A stretch of 64,000 nt of DNA, from contig JAUYRP010000002.1 in NCBI GenBank assembly GCA_030696695.1, positions 248,001 through 312,000 of the forward strand, in the 5' to 3' direction. A model generated the notes under the pieces. The model was not told where the DNA came from, made no database searches, and saw only the letters and a list, made by a program, of their open reading frames with translations. Position 1 is the first letter of the stretch, and each line of letters starts with the position of its first letter. Shown piece after piece: positions 8,596-18,292 of the stretch. The position numbers were made by a program, and so were the translations under genes. This DNA comes from Methylophilus sp. (GTDB lineage: Bacteria > Pseudomonadota > Gammaproteobacteria > Burkholderiales > Methylophilaceae).

Positions 8596-9728
8596 CGAGC
8601 GCTGTTAGCAGGTAAAAATGGTGTGAGTTGTTGGCGATACCAATCATGAAAATGCTGTAACCCTGCTTCTAATGGCTGCTGATAAGGTCCGCGCTCATCA
8701 ATCCCTTGAAGATATAGCGCTTTGCGACCATTGTGCATGCGCTGGCAAATTTCATTGTCTTCGATAGCAGTTTCTTCATAAGCCGCTTGTTGTGCTTGGA
8801 TAAATTCACGCTCAAATAAAGCAATGTCTTCAGGGTAATAAAACTCAACCACATTGGTGCAGCTTTCTACACCTGTAGGAATGATGTGCGATACCACCAA
8901 TACATTTGGATACCACTCCACCATTAAAAATGGATAATACACAAACCATATCGCGCCATATGCTGGCTGTTGATTGCCATGATATTGCTCTACAGCGTTT
9001 TGCCATTGACGATAAATAGGCGAGGTATGGCGTTCAGGGCTCGGCTTATAGCCTACAGTCTGAACGCTGTAATGCTGTCCGAACTCCCAACTCAAATCAT
9101 CGCAATTCACAAACTGATTTAAACCAGGGTGAAAAGGCCCGACATGGTAGTCTTCCAAGTAGGTCTCAATGAATGTTTTCCAATTGAATTGGTAATGCTC
9201 AATGCTGACTTTATCTAGGTGATAGTTGGTGAAATCGAACGCTTGTTTGCAGCCCAAATTTGCAAGTTCTTCGGCAATGCGATGAGTTTGATGGCTAGTG
9301 TCAAATAGCAAGCCTTGCCAGGATTGCAAACGTGATTGTGCTAGATGCAAACAGGGGTTTTCTTTGAAATGCGGTGCGCCCATCAATTTGCCAGATAAGT
9401 CGTAGGTCCAGCGATGTAGGGGGCACACAATGTTTGTATTGTTGCCGCGGCCAGTCAGCATGATGGCTTGTCGGTGCCGGCAAATATTACTTAGTAGCTG
9501 TATTTCTCCGTGTTTATTCACCAGTGTTTTGGCGTCTCCCATCCATTCCAGCGCGTAATAGTCGCCAGCATTGGGCACCATACATTGATGGCCAACGTAC
9601 TTGGGTGCATGATTGAATAGATGCTTTACTTCTAAATTGTAAATATCTGGATTCAAGTACCAGTCGACTGGTAGTTGGCTAAAGTGTTCTTGACGAGACC
9701 CTTTAGGAAGTGGAGTAACAGATGCCAT
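8592..9728 (-). CDS. Rieske non-haem iron oxygenase, alpha-subunit type
   Basis: A 378-residue aromatic-ring-hydroxylating-dioxygenase-like protein. The Rieske [2Fe-2S] ligands are C83-x-H85 and C102-x2-H105 (VCPLHRWTYD). The mononuclear iron site is in the segment around residues 183-200, with H195 and H200 in EDYHVGPFH. The overall layout resembles the choline/carnitine monooxygenase and GbcA-like branch, but the substrate is not evident. No reductase or beta subunit is encoded nearby, so electrons must come from elsewhere. Confidence 0.82.
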   Translation of the reverse strand: MASVTPLPKGSRQEHFSQLPVDWYLNPDIYNLEVKHLFNHAPKYVGHQCMVPNAGDYYALEWMGDAKTLVNKHGEIQLLSNICRHRQAIMLTGRGNNTNIVCPLHRWTYDLSGKLMGAPHFKENPCLHLAQSRLQSWQGLLFDTSHQTHRIAEELANLGCKQAFDFTNYHLDKVSIEHYQFNWKTFIETYLEDYHVGPFHPGLNQFVNCDDLSWEFGQHYSVQTVGYKPSPERHTSPIYRQWQNAVEQYHGNQQPAYGAIWFVYYPFLMVEWYPNVLVVSHIIPTGVESCTNVVEFYYPEDIALFEREFIQAQQAAYEETAIEDNEICQRMHNGRKALYLQGIDERGPYQQPLEAGLQHFHDWYRQQLTPFLPANSAR

Positions 9729-10007
9729 AACCCTTAAACAGAACGGATGCTACAAAAAGTAGAATTTTGCCTTAATCTCATTGAATTGAAAAGGTTTTTA
9801 AACCATCACCTACACCAGAGCGGATTAAATTGAGGCTTAAACGGGCGACGACTTTTTGTAGCGGGTTAAACAGGAGTAAATGTCAAAAACCCTTTTGAAT
9901 TCCTAACCTTAAACAGAATATTTACGCCAACATTCTTGCTAAAAATTCGGTTTTAGGCTAATCTCAAACCTTATAAAAACAACTACTTTCACAAGAGGGA
10001 GCATGCC
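9729..10007. other. Intergenic region with repeated TTAAAC motifs
   Basis: A 279-base gap between the divergent Rieske gene and the small membrane peptide gene. CCTTAAACAGAA occurs twice (9732-9743 and 9907-9918), and TTAAAC appears again near 9798, 9837 and 9866. GCTACAAAAAGT (9749-9760) is the exact reverse complement of ACTTTTTGTAGC (9851-9862). A TATAAA box lies at 9972-9977. I recognise no known riboswitch; the region probably holds the divergent promoters and an operator. Confidence 0.4.
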
Positions 10008-10112
10008 ATGAAGAATCCGTTGGAGTCAGTTGCTGGAACCATTATCTCAGGTGTGATATTGACTGTCGTATTGGTCGTTTTTCTCAAAAACTTTTTAGTT
10101 GCGGGGGTGTAA
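10008..10112 (+). CDS. Small single-span membrane peptide, 34 residues
   Basis: A 34-codon open frame with a strong ribosome binding site (AGAGGGA, 9994-10000) 7 bases before its ATG. The product has a short polar N-terminus (MKNPLESVAG) followed by one hydrophobic helix ending in a lysine-asparagine pair and a short tail. Its TAA is separated by one base from the ATG of the next gene, so the two are almost certainly one transcript with coupled translation. I do not recognise a family. It could be a small subunit of the following four-helix protein. Confidence 0.65.
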   Translation: MKNPLESVAGTIISGVILTVVLVVFLKNFLVAGV

Positions 10113-10113
10113 T

Positions 10114-10605
10114 ATGGATTGGATGCCCGCAATTGCACGTTGGATTCATTTTCTGGCCGGGATTACTTGGATTGGTCTACTGTACTATTTTAATTTTGTG
10201 CAGATGGCCGCGCTGAAATACGCAGCTGCTGATGGCACTGCGGCAGGGATTAGCAAGCACGTTGCGCCAAGAGCGTTGCTCTGGTTTAGATGGTCAGCTG
10301 TGGTGACTTGGTTGGCTGGTGCTGCCCTGTTAGGTGCAAATATCAGTGATGCATTTTTGTTACGTAACGGTTACGAGGCAATTGGTCTAGGTGCTTGGTT
10401 AGGAACGATTATGTTGTTCAATGTTTGGGTGCTTATTTGGCCAAATCAGCAAAAGATTTTAGGTATGGTGCCTGCAGATGACACCGCGAAAGCAAAAGCA
10501 CGACGCGTTGCCATGTTGGCGTCACGTACGAACGTCATGCTGTCAATTCCTATGCTGTTTTTTATGGCAAATGGATTGAGTCATCGCGCCGTGTTAGGGT
10601 TTTAA
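10114..10605 (+). CDS. PuuD N-terminal-like membrane protein (urate hydroxylase-type)
   Basis: A 163-residue protein with four hydrophobic helices (about 6-28, 57-80, 92-112 and 142-160). The opening ARWIHFLAGITWIG resembles the membrane part of PuuD-type urate oxidases, which in full length carry a C-terminal cytochrome c domain; that domain is absent here. The role is therefore open: a haem-dependent oxidase subunit or a structural relative. An in-frame TTG at 10099 overlaps the upstream peptide; the ATG at 10114 is preferred. No purine catabolism genes lie nearby. Confidence 0.6.
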   Translation: MDWMPAIARWIHFLAGITWIGLLYYFNFVQMAALKYAAADGTAAGISKHVAPRALLWFRWSAVVTWLAGAALLGANISDAFLLRNGYEAIGLGAWLGTIMLFNVWVLIWPNQQKILGMVPADDTAKAKARRVAMLASRTNVMLSIPMLFFMANGLSHRAVLGF

Positions 10606-10621
10606 GCAATTTTAAGGCAAT

Positions 10622-10648
10622 AACGGCGGCCTTAGCCGCCGTTTTGCT
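10622..10648 (+). terminator. Rho-independent terminator
   Basis: AACGGCGGC (10622-10630), loop CTTA, GCCGCCGTT (10635-10643), then a T-rich run. It closes the small peptide/PuuD-like unit 17 bases after its stop and separates it from argD. Confidence 0.9.
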
Positions 10649-10679
10649 TTTTTAGTATTCACTTTTTTGGGTTTGAGTT

Positions 10680-11870
10680 ATGTCTGAGCATTTAATGAAC
10701 ACTTATGGTAGGCAACCAGTCACGTTCGAGAAGGGTGTTGGCGTCTGGTTGTATGACGCACAAGGTAACGCTTATCTAGACGCATTGTCAGGCGTTGCAG
10801 TGAATGGTTTGGGCCACGCCCATCCTAAGTTTGTGGCGACTGTGAGTGCGCAAATTGGGCGCTTGGTACATGTGTCGAACATCTACCAAATTGCAGAACA
10901 AGCACGCTTGGCTGATAAATTGGCTGAAATTTCAGGCATGGATAAAGTGTTCTTTTGTAATTCAGGTTGCGAAGCCAATGAAGCTGCAATCAAGCTCGCG
11001 CGCCTATATGGACACAATAAAGGCATTGAAAACCCAGAAATCATTGTCATGGAACGTGCGTTTCATGGACGCACCATGGCGACGCTGTCAGCAACAGGGA
11101 ATCGCAAAGCGCAAGCAGGTTTTGAGCCCTTGGTTAGCGGCTTTGTGCGTGTGCCATATGATGATTTAGAGGCGGTGCAGCAAGTTGCTAAACGTAAAAA
11201 CAATGTCGTTGCCGTATTGGTGGAGCCTGTGCAAGGAGAGGGCGGCATTCATATCCCTGCAGACATGGCTGCGTATTTCCAAGGCTTGCGTCAAGTCTGC
11301 GATGACAACGGTTGGTTGCTTATGCTGGATGAGGTGCAGAGTGGCATTGGCCGCACAGGCACTTGGTTTGCATTTCAACATACAGGCATCATGCCCGATG
11401 TCATGAGCTTGGCAAAAGGCTTGGGTTCTGGCGTGCCAATTGGCGCATGTTTAGCCAAAGGCGCAGCGGCTGATGTGTTTACACCAGGTAAGCATGGCTC
11501 TACCTTCGGGGGTAATCCACTGGCTGCTACAGCAGGAATCAGTACGCTGGACATTATTGCTGATGAAAAGCTGCGCGAAAATGCAGAAGCCATGGGTGAT
11601 TTTTTGAATGCGCAATTTACTGAAGCATTTAAAGATAATAAAGCGGTGGTCAATATTCGCAATGCAGGATTAATGATTGGGATTGAACTAGACAGGCCTT
11701 GTAGTGATTTGGTCAAGATAGCACTAGCGCATCAGCTGCTAATTAACGTGACTGCGGACAAAGTGATTCGCTTGTTGCCACCCTTAATTATTAGTAAACA
11801 AGAAGCACAAGAATTAGTAAACCGTCTTGTTCCGATCGTGAAGTCATTTTTGGAAGTAACATCGAAATAA
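10680..11870 (+). CDS. argD: Acetylornithine aminotransferase
   Basis: ArgD converts N-acetylglutamate semialdehyde and glutamate to N-acetylornithine and 2-oxoglutarate using PLP. This is a class III aminotransferase of 396 residues with the phosphate-cup region (FFCNSGCEANEAAIKLARLY), the acidic PLP partner in LMLDEVQSGIGRTG and the Schiff-base lysine K246 in SLAKGLGSG. It heads an argD-argF-argG run with gaps of 13 and 29 bases. The enzyme may also serve as succinyldiaminopimelate aminotransferase, as in other proteobacteria. Confidence 0.93.
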   Translation: MSEHLMNTYGRQPVTFEKGVGVWLYDAQGNAYLDALSGVAVNGLGHAHPKFVATVSAQIGRLVHVSNIYQIAEQARLADKLAEISGMDKVFFCNSGCEANEAAIKLARLYGHNKGIENPEIIVMERAFHGRTMATLSATGNRKAQAGFEPLVSGFVRVPYDDLEAVQQVAKRKNNVVAVLVEPVQGEGGIHIPADMAAYFQGLRQVCDDNGWLLMLDEVQSGIGRTGTWFAFQHTGIMPDVMSLAKGLGSGVPIGACLAKGAAADVFTPGKHGSTFGGNPLAATAGISTLDIIADEKLRENAEAMGDFLNAQFTEAFKDNKAVVNIRNAGLMIGIELDRPCSDLVKIALAHQLLINVTADKVIRLLPPLIISKQEAQELVNRLVPIVKSFLEVTSK

Positions 11871-11883
11871 GAGAAATTGGCCT

Positions 11884-12798
11884 ATGAGTATCAAGCATTT
11901 TTTACAGTTTAATGATTTAACACGTGATGAGATTGAGTATATCTTTGCGCGTGCGGCTTGGATCAAAAGGCAATTTAAATCGTATCAGCAATACTGGCCG
12001 TTATCAGACCGTACATTGGTCATGATCTTTGAAAAGGCCAGTACGCGTACACGTTTGTCATTTGAAGCTGGCATGCAGCAACTGGGTGGCTCAGCCATTT
12101 ATTTGAATACGCGTGATTCTCAACTTGGCCGTGGTGAGCCCGTAGAAGATGCTGCGCAGGTGATCTCTCGCATGAGCGATATTGTGATGATTCGTACCTT
12201 CGAACAAAGCATCATTGAGCGTTTTGCGGCTAACTCACGCGTGCCCGTGATTAATGGCCTGACCAACGAATATCACCCTTGTCAGATTTTGGCGGATATT
12301 TTTACCTTCATTGAGCATCGAGGCTCGATACAAGGCAAAACTGTGGCATGGATTGGTGACTCAAATAACGTCTGTAATACTTGGTTGCAAGCGGCAGAAG
12401 TGCTGGACTTTAATGTGCATGTATCAACGCCACCAGAATATGAAGTGGAGCCTGAACGCGCCAACCTTTATGGCACAGATCATTTTGAAGAGTTTGTGGA
12501 CCCAATGATGGCGGCCAAAGATGCCGATTTAGTCACCACCGATGTATGGACGAGCATGGGCTTTGAGGCTGAAAATGAAGAGCGTCGTAAAGACTTTGCT
12601 GATTGGCAGGTCGATGCAGACATGATGCGTGTAGCTAAGGCAGATGCGCTGTTCATGCACTGTTTACCAGCACATCGAGGTGAAGAGGTGGCTGCCGAAG
12701 TGATTGATGGTCCGCACTCGGTGGTGTGGGATGAGGCAGAAAATAGGTTGCACGTGCAAAAGGCGCTGATGGAATATTTGTTGTTAGGTAAAGTTTAA
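11884..12798 (+). CDS. argF: Ornithine carbamoyltransferase
   Basis: Makes citrulline from ornithine and carbamoyl phosphate in the cytoplasm. The carbamoyl-phosphate motif STRTR is at residues 53-57, the HPCQ loop appears in NEYHPCQILADI, and the ornithine-binding HCLP is at 259-262. The 304-residue length is that of the short anabolic OTC. It lies between argD and argG and is probably cotranscribed with them. Confidence 0.96.
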   Translation: MSIKHFLQFNDLTRDEIEYIFARAAWIKRQFKSYQQYWPLSDRTLVMIFEKASTRTRLSFEAGMQQLGGSAIYLNTRDSQLGRGEPVEDAAQVISRMSDIVMIRTFEQSIIERFAANSRVPVINGLTNEYHPCQILADIFTFIEHRGSIQGKTVAWIGDSNNVCNTWLQAAEVLDFNVHVSTPPEYEVEPERANLYGTDHFEEFVDPMMAAKDADLVTTDVWTSMGFEAENEERRKDFADWQVDADMMRVAKADALFMHCLPAHRGEEVAAEVIDGPHSVVWDEAENRLHVQKALMEYLLLGKV

Positions 12799-12827
12799 GT
12801 TCAATATTGAAGGTTTAGGTAAAGCGA

Positions 12828-14048
12828 ATGAGTGAAATTAAAAAAGCCGTATTGGCTTATTCTGGCGGTTTAGATACCTCTGTGATCTTGAAATGGTTAC
12901 AAGATGAGTATCAATGTGAAGTAGTCACCTTTACAGCTGATTTAGGTCAGGGTGAAGAGTTGGAGCCGGCACGTGCCAAGGCTAAAGCAGCGGGCGTAAA
13001 AGAGATTTACATTGATGATGTGCGCGAAGAGTTTGTGCGTGATTTTGTGTTTCCAATGTTTCGCGCTAATACCGTGTACGAAGGTGAATACTTATTAGGG
13101 ACATCCATCGCACGTCCTTTAATTGCTAAACGCCTAATCGAAATTGCAGCAGAAACTAAAGCAGATGCGATCTCTCACGGTGCAACTGGCAAAGGTAATG
13201 ACCAAGTGCGTTTTGAGTTGGGTGCATATGCATTGAATCCTAATATCAAAATCATTGCGCCTTGGCGTGAGTGGGACTTGTTGAGCCGTGAAAAATTAAT
13301 GAATTATGCTGAAAAGCATGGTATCCCAGTCGATATGAAGCACAAGCAAGGTGGCAGTCCATATTCGATGGATGCGAACTTGCTACACATTTCATACGAA
13401 GGGCGTCACTTAGAAGACCCAGCTGCAGAAGCAGAGGAGTCGATGTGGCGTTGGACTGTGTCGCCAGAAAAAGCGCCTGATGCTGCTGAGTATGTTGACA
13501 TTGAGTACGTGAATGGTGACCCTGTATCGCTGAATGGTGAGGCTTTGAAAGCACATGAAATTTTAGCGCACCTCAATATTTTGGGTGGTAAACATGGGAT
13601 TGGGCGCCTAGATTTGGTGGAAAACCGCTATGTGGGTATGAAGTCCCGTGGTTGTTATGAAACGCCGGGCGGTACCATCATGTTGAAAGCACATCGCGCG
13701 ATTGAAAGTATTACACTAGATCGTGAAGTGGCACATTTGAAAGATGACCTCATGCCACGCTACGCCAGCCTAATTTATAACGGTTATTGGTGGAGCCCAG
13801 AGCGTCTGGCTTTGCAAACGTTGATTGATCACACACAACACAGTGTAAATGGCTGGGTAAGGCTGAAGTTGTATAAAGGCAATGTGATTGTGGTCGGTCG
13901 TGACAGTAAAACCAATTCATTATTTGATTCAACCATTGCGACTTTTGAAGATGACAAGGGTGCTTATGATCAAAAAGATGCGGGTGGGTTTATTAAATTG
14001 AATGCACTCAGAATGCGTATTGCAGCGAACTTGAAAAATAGAAAATAA
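12828..14048 (+). CDS. argG: Argininosuccinate synthase
   Basis: Condenses citrulline and aspartate with ATP to argininosuccinate. The N-type ATP pyrophosphatase loop [11 protein letters not shown] is at residues 9-19, and the family signature [13 protein letters not shown] follows near 118. At 406 residues it is the common bacterial short form. It completes the argDFG run; argH is not in this window. Confidence 0.97.
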   Translation: MSEIKKAVLAYSGGLDTSVILKWLQDEYQCEVVTFTADLGQGEELEPARAKAKAAGVKEIYIDDVREEFVRDFVFPMFRANTVYEGEYLLGTSIARPLIAKRLIEIAAETKADAISHGATGKGNDQVRFELGAYALNPNIKIIAPWREWDLLSREKLMNYAEKHGIPVDMKHKQGGSPYSMDANLLHISYEGRHLEDPAAEAEESMWRWTVSPEKAPDAAEYVDIEYVNGDPVSLNGEALKAHEILAHLNILGGKHGIGRLDLVENRYVGMKSRGCYETPGGTIMLKAHRAIESITLDREVAHLKDDLMPRYASLIYNGYWWSPERLALQTLIDHTQHSVNGWVRLKLYKGNVIVVGRDSKTNSLFDSTIATFEDDKGAYDQKDAGGFIKLNALRMRIAANLKNRK

Positions 14049-14064
14049 GATTGAGGAGACGGGG

Positions 14065-14376
14065 ATGGCCCAGTTTGACAATGTAAGTGTAAAGAAAAAA
14101 GCCAATATTTATTTTGATGGTAAATGTGTCAGTCATACCGTGATGTTTCCAAATGGAACGCGCAGCACAATCGGCGTGATTTTCCCAAGTGTATTAACGT
14201 TTAACACAGTGGCGCCAGAGTTGATGGAAATTAATTTGGGTGTGTGTAAAGTGCGTTTACAAGGTGAGCCTGATTGGAAAACTTACGGCGCGGGTGAAAA
14301 ATTTACTGTGCCAGGTAATTCTTCGTTTGAGATTGAGACGGTGGAAACCCTGGACTACGTTTGCCACTTTGAATGA
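14065..14376 (+). CDS. ppnP: Pyrimidine/purine nucleoside phosphorylase PpnP
   Basis: A 103-residue single-domain cupin of the DUF1255 (YaiE/PpnP) family, which phosphorolyses several purine and pyrimidine nucleosides. Family hallmarks visible are [16 protein letters not shown] and [30 protein letters not shown] stretch precedes the ATG. It lies 16 bases behind argG and could be carried on the same message, though its role is nucleoside salvage. Confidence 0.9.
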   Translation: MAQFDNVSVKKKANIYFDGKCVSHTVMFPNGTRSTIGVIFPSVLTFNTVAPELMEINLGVCKVRLQGEPDWKTYGAGEKFTVPGNSSFEIETVETLDYVCHFE

Positions 14377-14382
14377 TGAATG

Positions 14383-14460
14383 CTTAGCGCTGCGTTGTTG
14401 TTGCGCTTGCCGTACTATAGTACTGTCTGCGCGCTACTCGCCTAGCAGCACTTGCGCCTA
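14383..14460. repeat. Imperfect palindromic GC-rich intergenic element
   Basis: Between ppnP and yajQ lies a stretch of stacked partial palindromes, centred on the perfect 12-base palindrome GTACTATAGTAC (14412-14423) and flanked by GCGC on both sides. The composition is unlike the surrounding coding DNA and resembles dispersed REP-like elements of betaproteobacteria. No second copy was noticed in this window, so the repeat status is inferred. Confidence 0.35.
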
Positions 14461-14479
14461 ATGTTTCATAGGAGTTTAT

Positions 14480-14974
14480 ATGCCAAGTTTTGATATCAGT
14501 TCGGAAGTCGATAAAGTTGCATTGAAAAATGCAATCGATACGGCTGGAAAACAAATTACGAATCGTTACGATTTCAAGGGCACTAGCGCCAATATTGATT
14601 ACAACGAGAAAGACAATATCATCACTATCATGGGGGATAATGACTTTCAGCTAGATCAAGTAAAAGATATTTTGTTACCCGCAATGGAAAAGAAGGAGCC
14701 TGATTCTACCAAGCGTTTGGAACATAAAGATGTGCAAAAAGTGGGTGGTAATAAGGTGAAACAAGAGCTCAAAATCCGTGCGGGCATTGATAGCGATTTA
14801 GCTAAGCGCATCGTCAAGTTAATTAAGGATTCTGGCTTAAAAGTGCAGGCAAGTATTCAAGGCGATGAAGTGCGAGTCAACGGGGCAAAACGCGATTTAC
14901 TCCAAGAAGCCATTGCATTTTGCAAAAAGAATGTCACGGATTTCCCGTTGCAATTTGGTAATTTTAGAGACTAA
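14480..14974 (+). CDS. yajQ: YajQ family nucleotide-binding protein
   Basis: A 164-residue protein of the UPF0234/YajQ family, two RNP-like alpha/beta domains. The N-terminus [20 protein letters not shown] and the segment NRYDFKGTS are family signatures. Members bind nucleotides, and one Xanthomonas relative is a cyclic-di-GMP effector. AGGAG at 14470-14474 sits before the ATG. The gene ends 5 bases before leuC. Confidence 0.95.
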   Translation: MPSFDISSEVDKVALKNAIDTAGKQITNRYDFKGTSANIDYNEKDNIITIMGDNDFQLDQVKDILLPAMEKKEPDSTKRLEHKDVQKVGGNKVKQELKIRAGIDSDLAKRIVKLIKDSGLKVQASIQGDEVRVNGAKRDLLQEAIAFCKKNVTDFPLQFGNFRD

Positions 14975-14979
14975 CAGTG

Positions 14980-16389
14980 ATGGCAAAAACGCTTTACGAT
15001 AAATTGTTTGATTCCCATGTGGTCCGTGAAGAAAACGGTACAGCATTGCTGTATATCGACCGCCATTTGGTGCATGAAGTCACAAGCCCACAAGCATTTG
15101 AAGGTCTGAAGCTTGCTGGACGCAAGTTATGGCGCATTAACTCTGTGTTGGCTGTGCCAGATCATAATGTACCTACAACGAATAGAAGCACTGGCGTGGC
15201 TGGTATTTCAGACCCCATTTCTCGTTTGCAAGTACAAACATTAGACGCTAACTGCACCGAATTTGGTGTGACAGAATTTAAAATGGACGATAAGCGCCAA
15301 GGGATTGTGCATGTGATTGGCCCTGAACAAGGGGCTACTTTGCCTGGCATGACAGTGGTATGTGGTGATTCTCATACCAGTACGCATGGTGCATTTGGTG
15401 CCTTAGCCCATGGCATAGGCACTTCTGAGGTAGAGCATGTGATGGCCACGCAATGTTTAGTGCAAAAACGTTCTAAATCTATGTTGGTGGAAGTGAACGG
15501 CGCTTTAGGTAAAGGCATTACGGCAAAAGATGTTGCGTTGGCGGTCATCGGCAAAATTGGCACTGCTGGCGGTAACGGCTATGCAATTGAGTTTGCAGGC
15601 TCGGCGATTCGTGGCTTAACCATGGAAGGCCGCATGACTTTATGTAATATGGCAATTGAGGCGGGTGCGAGAGCTGGCATGGTGGCAGTCGACGACACTA
15701 CGATTAATTATGTAAAAGGTCGTCCTTACTCACCCAAGGCGGAACAGTGGGATGCCGCTGTAGCTTATTGGCGTACATTACACAGCGATATAGGTGCTAA
15801 ATTTGATGCTGTAGTTCAGCTCAAAGCAGAAGATATCCAACCACAGGTCACGTGGGGTACCTCGCCAGAAATGGTAGTAGGCGTCGATGGTCAAGTGCCA
15901 AGTTTAGATTTGGCGAAAAATGATGTGCAGCGCGCAGATTGGGAACGTGCTTACGCCTATATGGGCTTAAAGGCGAATACGCCGATCAATGAAATTCAGA
16001 TTGATAAGGTATTTATTGGCTCATGCACCAACTCTCGCATTGAAGATTTGCGCGCAGCAGCATCGGTAGCTAAAGGCAAAAAAGTGGCGGCTAATGTGAA
16101 GTTGGCTATGGTAGTGCCAGGCTCAGGCTTGGTGAAAGCACAAGCCGAGCAAGAAGGGTTAGACAAGGTATTTATCGAAGCAGGGTTTGAATGGCGTGAG
16201 CCAGGCTGCTCCATGTGCTTGGCCATGAACGCGGACCGCTTAGAGCCGGGTGAGCGTTGTGCTTCTACCAGTAACCGTAATTTTGAAGGTCGCCAGGGAC
16301 AGGGTGGACGTACCCATTTGGTGAGTCCAGAAATGGCGGCTGCGGCAGCTGTGGCTGGACATTTCGTTGATGTAAGACAATTTGTTTGA
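14980..16389 (+). CDS. leuC: 3-isopropylmalate dehydratase large subunit
   Basis: With LeuD it isomerises 2- to 3-isopropylmalate in leucine synthesis. An aconitase-family protein of 469 residues; the [4Fe-4S] ligands are C349 ([11 protein letters not shown]), C410 and C413 (PGCSMC). A GTG at 14977 directly precedes the ATG at 14980; the ATG is the family start ([15 protein letters not shown]). It begins the leuC-leuD-leuB run, which is interrupted by a small lipoprotein gene. Confidence 0.96.
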   Translation: MAKTLYDKLFDSHVVREENGTALLYIDRHLVHEVTSPQAFEGLKLAGRKLWRINSVLAVPDHNVPTTNRSTGVAGISDPISRLQVQTLDANCTEFGVTEFKMDDKRQGIVHVIGPEQGATLPGMTVVCGDSHTSTHGAFGALAHGIGTSEVEHVMATQCLVQKRSKSMLVEVNGALGKGITAKDVALAVIGKIGTAGGNGYAIEFAGSAIRGLTMEGRMTLCNMAIEAGARAGMVAVDDTTINYVKGRPYSPKAEQWDAAVAYWRTLHSDIGAKFDAVVQLKAEDIQPQVTWGTSPEMVVGVDGQVPSLDLAKNDVQRADWERAYAYMGLKANTPINEIQIDKVFIGSCTNSRIEDLRAAASVAKGKKVAANVKLAMVVPGSGLVKAQAEQEGLDKVFIEAGFEWREPGCSMCLAMNADRLEPGERCASTSNRNFEGRQGQGGRTHLVSPEMAAAAAVAGHFVDVRQFV

Positions 16390-16418
16390 TTTTAAGTGAG
16401 TGACAGGTAGGAATTTAA

Positions 16419-16547
16419 ATGAATAAATTATTGGCGTTGATGGTATTGGGATTTGCTGTTGTATTAACTGGTTGTAATACATGGCATGGATTTGGTAAAG
16501 ACTTAGAAAAGGTGGGTGATAAAATTCAAAACTCACCCAACAATTAA
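16419..16547 (+). CDS. Entericidin-like small lipoprotein
   Basis: A 42-codon gene with a type II signal peptide (MNKLLALMVLGFAVVLTGC, lipobox LTGC) followed by a 23-residue amphipathic mature peptide ending in SPNN. This matches the entericidin EcnA/EcnB family, small membrane-perturbing lipoproteins. TAGGAA precedes the ATG, and the TAA abuts the leuD ATG with no gap, so it is expressed with the leucine genes. It is too short for most gene finders. Confidence 0.8.
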   Translation: MNKLLALMVLGFAVVLTGCNTWHGFGKDLEKVGDKIQNSPNN

Positions 16548-17186
16548 ATGAAAGCTTTCAGCACTTTAAATGGTTTGGTAGCACCGTTAGACCGTGCTAA
16601 CGTGGATACGGACGCGATTATCCCTAAACAGTTTTTGAAATCCATTAAGCGCTCTGGCTTTGGTCCTAATGCATTTGATGAATGGCGTTACCTAGATCAT
16701 GGTGAGCCAGGAATGGACAATTCTAAACGTCAATTGAATCCAGAGTTTGTGCTGAATCAAGCACGTTATCAGGGCGCTAGCATACTGCTTACACGCGAGA
16801 ACTTTGGTTGTGGCTCAAGTCGTGAACACGCACCTTGGGCGCTTGAGGATTATGGCTTTCGGGCTATTATTGCACCTAGCTATGCTGATATTTTCTTTAA
16901 TAACTGTTTTAAAAATGGCTTATTACCCATCGTGCTGAGTGATGCAGTTGTGGACGCTATGTTTAAAGCGGTAGAAGCAAATAGTGGCTATCAATTAACC
17001 ATTAATCTTGCTGAGCAAATAGTGAGTACCCCAGATGGTCAATCGTACCCATTTGATGTAGATGCCGTTAGAAAACATAATTTGTTGAATGGCTTGGATG
17101 ATATTGGTTTAACTTTACAGCATGTAGAGGCCATCAAGGCTTTTGAAGTAAAACATCAATCTGCACAGCCTTGGCTTTTTAACTAA
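16548..17186 (+). CDS. leuD: 3-isopropylmalate dehydratase small subunit
   Basis: The swivelling small subunit of isopropylmalate isomerase, 212 residues. The opening with [16 protein letters not shown] and the substrate loop [15 protein letters not shown] (about 82-96) are diagnostic. Its start is immediately after the stop of the entericidin-like gene, implying translational coupling to that gene rather than to leuC. Confidence 0.96.
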   Translation: MKAFSTLNGLVAPLDRANVDTDAIIPKQFLKSIKRSGFGPNAFDEWRYLDHGEPGMDNSKRQLNPEFVLNQARYQGASILLTRENFGCGSSREHAPWALEDYGFRAIIAPSYADIFFNNCFKNGLLPIVLSDAVVDAMFKAVEANSGYQLTINLAEQIVSTPDGQSYPFDVDAVRKHNLLNGLDDIGLTLQHVEAIKAFEVKHQSAQPWLFN

Positions 17187-17217
17187 GCGATAACTAGATA
17201 GAAACGAAAGTATTGAA

Positions 17218-18273
17218 ATGAAAATTGCGGTATTGCCCGGTGATGGCATTGGGCCTGAGATAGTTGCACAAGCAGTCAACGTACTAAAAGGCTTGAAGCT
17301 TGATTTAGAGATGACAGAGGCACCGATTGGTGGCGCTGGTTATGAAGCGGCAGGAGACCCTCTACCAGACGCAACGCTGCAATTAGCGAAAGAAGCAGAT
17401 GCGGTTTTGCTAGGTGCGGTGGGCGACTGGAAGTACGATAAATTAGAGCGTCATCTGCGTCCTGAGCGCGGTTTGTTGCGTATTCGTAAAGAGTTGAATT
17501 TATTCGCTAATTTGCGCCCAGCGCTACTGTATCCTGAACTAGCTTCGGCTTCAACCCTAAAGCCAGAGGTGGTTTCAGGCTTAGATATTATGATTGTGCG
17601 TGAGCTAACGGGTGATATTTACTTTGGTCAGCCACGTGGTATCAGTACTTTGGAAAATGGCGAGCGTGAGGGAATTAACACCATGCGCTACAACGAATCT
17701 GAAATTAAACGCATAGGTCGTGTAGCGTTCGATATTGCGATGAAGCGTAACAAGAAAGTGTGTTCAGTAGACAAAGCCAACGTATTGGAAACGACGGAGT
17801 TATGGCGTCAGGTCATGATTGAGTTAAGTAAAGACTACCCAGAAGTGGAATTGAGCCACATGTACGTGGATAACGCCGCGATGCAATTGATACGCGCGCC
17901 TAAACAATTTGATGTCATGGTCACCGGTAATATCTTTGGTGATATTTTGTCGGATGAGGCTTCAATGCTCACGGGTTCAATTGGCATGTTGCCGTCCGCT
18001 TCCTTAGACGCAAACAACAAAGGTATGTACGAGCCTAGCCATGGCTCTGCACCAGACATTGCAGGTAAAAATATTGCAAATCCGTTGGCGACAATATTAT
18101 CTGCCGCCATGATGCTGCGTTACACCTTTAACGATGAGACAAATGCGGTGCGTATTGAAAATGCTGTGAAAAAAGCATTGGCGGATGGTTATAGAACGGC
18201 TGATATTTACACAGAGGGTACCAAGAAAGTCACTTGTTCTGACATGGGCGCAGCAGTTTTGGCCGCTTTATAA
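17218..18273 (+). CDS. leuB: 3-isopropylmalate dehydrogenase
   Basis: Oxidatively decarboxylates 3-isopropylmalate with NAD+ to 2-oxoisocaproate. 351 residues; the substrate arginines are in [14 protein letters not shown], metal ligands in the [12 protein letters not shown] and [14 protein letters not shown] segments, and the NAD-binding [14 protein letters not shown] near 280. It lies 31 bases behind leuD and 19 bases before asd. Confidence 0.97.
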   Translation: MKIAVLPGDGIGPEIVAQAVNVLKGLKLDLEMTEAPIGGAGYEAAGDPLPDATLQLAKEADAVLLGAVGDWKYDKLERHLRPERGLLRIRKELNLFANLRPALLYPELASASTLKPEVVSGLDIMIVRELTGDIYFGQPRGISTLENGEREGINTMRYNESEIKRIGRVAFDIAMKRNKKVCSVDKANVLETTELWRQVMIELSKDYPEVELSHMYVDNAAMQLIRAPKQFDVMVTGNIFGDILSDEASMLTGSIGMLPSASLDANNKGMYEPSHGSAPDIAGKNIANPLATILSAAMMLRYTFNDETNAVRIENAVKKALADGYRTADIYTEGTKKVTCSDMGAAVLAAL

Positions 18274-18292
18274 AATTATTTAGGAATAGAAG

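Noticed and set aside
9880-9906. 8-codon frame with CAGGAG upstream, as a leader peptide
   Set aside because: No codon bias for an amino acid and no attenuator hairpin follows; likely chance.
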